Source: Temnothorax longispinosus
Lineage: Eukaryota > Arthropoda > Insecta > Hymenoptera > Formicidae
Assembly: GCF_030848805.1 (NCBI RefSeq)
Contig: NC_092368.1
Coordinates: forward strand, 1,646,441 to 1,710,440
Length of the DNA stretch: 64,000 nt
Reading direction: 5' to 3'
The notes beneath the pieces are model-generated. The model saw only the letters and a list, made by a program, of their open reading frames with translations. It had not been told where the DNA came from and made no database searches. Every line of letters starts with the position of its first letter. Within the stretch, counting starts at the first letter, position 1. The position numbers were made by a program, and so were the translations under genes. Positions 63,601 to 64,000 of this stretch are shown here, piece after piece.

Positions 63601-64000
63601 TCATCCCGGCGCAAGGCTGCTTCTCCTGCGGTTCTTGCACGGGAAATCTTTTGGATGTTACAGATGAACTAGAGGATTTGTTAGAGCCTGTCTCACGCAA
63701 GTATAGTGTAAATAAAAGACAATTTTGTGAATATATATGTATATACACGTCATTTAAAAAACTAATATAACTTTAATGTATTCTTAATACACACTTTCAG
63801 ACGGTCGCGGAAGGCTATTTTACGCATCAACGACTTAAGTTTATCAACGACACGGTCAACGAGCTCTATCCCGAAGTTAGATTACTAGATCCAAGTCGGG
63901 TGAATCTACTGCCATTGCAGAAGAAGCTGGAGCGGTTGGAACACGATGTGTACAATCAGAAACGAAACATTGATTTCACTGCCGAGGACAGTGTCAAGTG
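51738..64000 (+). CDS. LanA: Laminin subunit alpha (LanA / alpha-3/5 type), 5' part, runs off the window
   Basis: Sixteen exons are read: 51738-51950, 53828-53974, 55230-55637, 56514-56727, 56989-57198, 57281-57553, 57641-57778, 58118-58390, 58567-58866, 58944-59102, 59169-61494, 61621-62124, 62192-62423, 62510-63218, 63481-63707 and 63801-64000. Phases are consistent, giving about 2,177 residues. Residues 1-20 are a signal peptide. The LN domain follows ([34 protein letters not shown]). Next come LE (EGF-like) repeats to about 810, an L4b region about 814-1352, LE repeats to about 1554, an L4a domain about 1555-1750, more LE repeats to about 2080, then the start of the coiled coil ([14 protein letters not shown]). 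This order is that of fly LanA. Laminin alpha assembles with beta and gamma chains and builds the basement membrane; the LN domain drives network polymerisation. The donor after 58866 (GTTCGG) is weak. The coiled coil and LG domains lie beyond the window. Confidence 0.97.
51951..53827 (+). other. Laminin intron 1
   Basis: AT-rich intron of 1.9 kb. A 136-residue minus-strand frame at 52801-53211 shows no similarity I recognise. No repeats stand out. Confidence 0.6.
53975..55229 (+). other. Laminin intron 2 with (TC)n microsatellite
   Basis: The intron carries about 80 bases of uninterrupted TC at about 54566-54646. Nothing coding is recognised. Confidence 0.75.
55729..56349. mobile_element. 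MITE in laminin intron 3 with palindromic ends
   Basis: The termini are GCTTCCTCATAGAGGAAGC at 55732 and GCTTCCTCTATGAGGAAGC at 56329-56347. Each is itself a palindrome, and the two are inverted repeats. An inner inverted repeat pairs about 56082-56145 with 56245-56310 (CTACCC(C/T)TATTTCATATATA and complement). The length is about 620 bp with no coding capacity. A GT-rich microsatellite near 55853-55882 lies inside. Confidence 0.75.
57779..58117 (+). other. Laminin intron 7
   Basis: A 339-bp AT-rich intron; I see nothing in it beyond the donor GTACGT and acceptor TTTGCAG. Confidence 0.7.

Overview
The window is animal nuclear DNA, almost certainly from an insect and most likely a hymenopteran (ant-like). 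Coding regions are split by short GT-AG introns, and intergenic DNA is AT-rich with long (AT)n, (TG)n, (CT)n and (TCG)n runs. There are many small inverted-repeat transposons and a decayed LINE with a zinc-knuckle tail of the type common in ants. The order assignment is inference; six of the protein-coding genes are clear orthologues or paralogues of known animal families.

Layout: 1-4.3 kb is gene-free and rich in small foldback elements, including a roughly 540-bp hairpin and a piggyBac-type element. 4.5-5.2 kb holds a perfect 293-bp direct duplication just upstream of an intronless TMEM216-like ciliary gene (5282-5710, +). It converges on slalom/PAPST1, the Golgi PAPS transporter (6658-8621, -, 7 exons). 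8.6-17.3 kb is intergenic with several MITEs and a LINE remnant, rising in GC towards the next promoter. pasilla/NOVA, a three-KH splicing regulator, has its coding exons at 17296-23524 (+, 5 exons, 514 aa). About 11.8 kb of AT-rich, gene-free sequence follows, best explained as very long 3' UTR; it contains dense YCAY clusters, the motif this protein family binds. 35.3-40.8 kb is a gene desert.

40.9-43.6 kb and 45.9-48.7 kb are two tandem copies of maleylacetoacetate isomerase (GST zeta) on the minus strand. Each has five exons with matching junctions and shares promoter and intron homology, so a complete unit of about 5 kb was duplicated. Divergent from the second copy lie a possible unrecognised 72-aa two-exon ORF and SLC66A3/PQLC3 (49799-50652, +, 208 aa). 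From 51738 to the window end runs the 5' part of a laminin alpha chain (LanA-type, +). Sixteen exons are read here, giving about 2,177 residues from signal peptide through LN, LE, L4b, LE, L4a and LE regions into the start of the coiled coil; the gene continues beyond the window.

The genes do not form a pathway. slalom (sulfation) and laminin (basement membrane) both serve secreted matrix, but their proximity looks incidental. I found no convincing new multi-gene system. The most interesting signals are the YCAY clusters downstream of pasilla, the perfect duplication beside TMEM216, the long hairpin and the GST zeta duplication. Exon boundaries were placed by reading splice sites and checking that phases sum correctly; all searches and folding tests remain undone.
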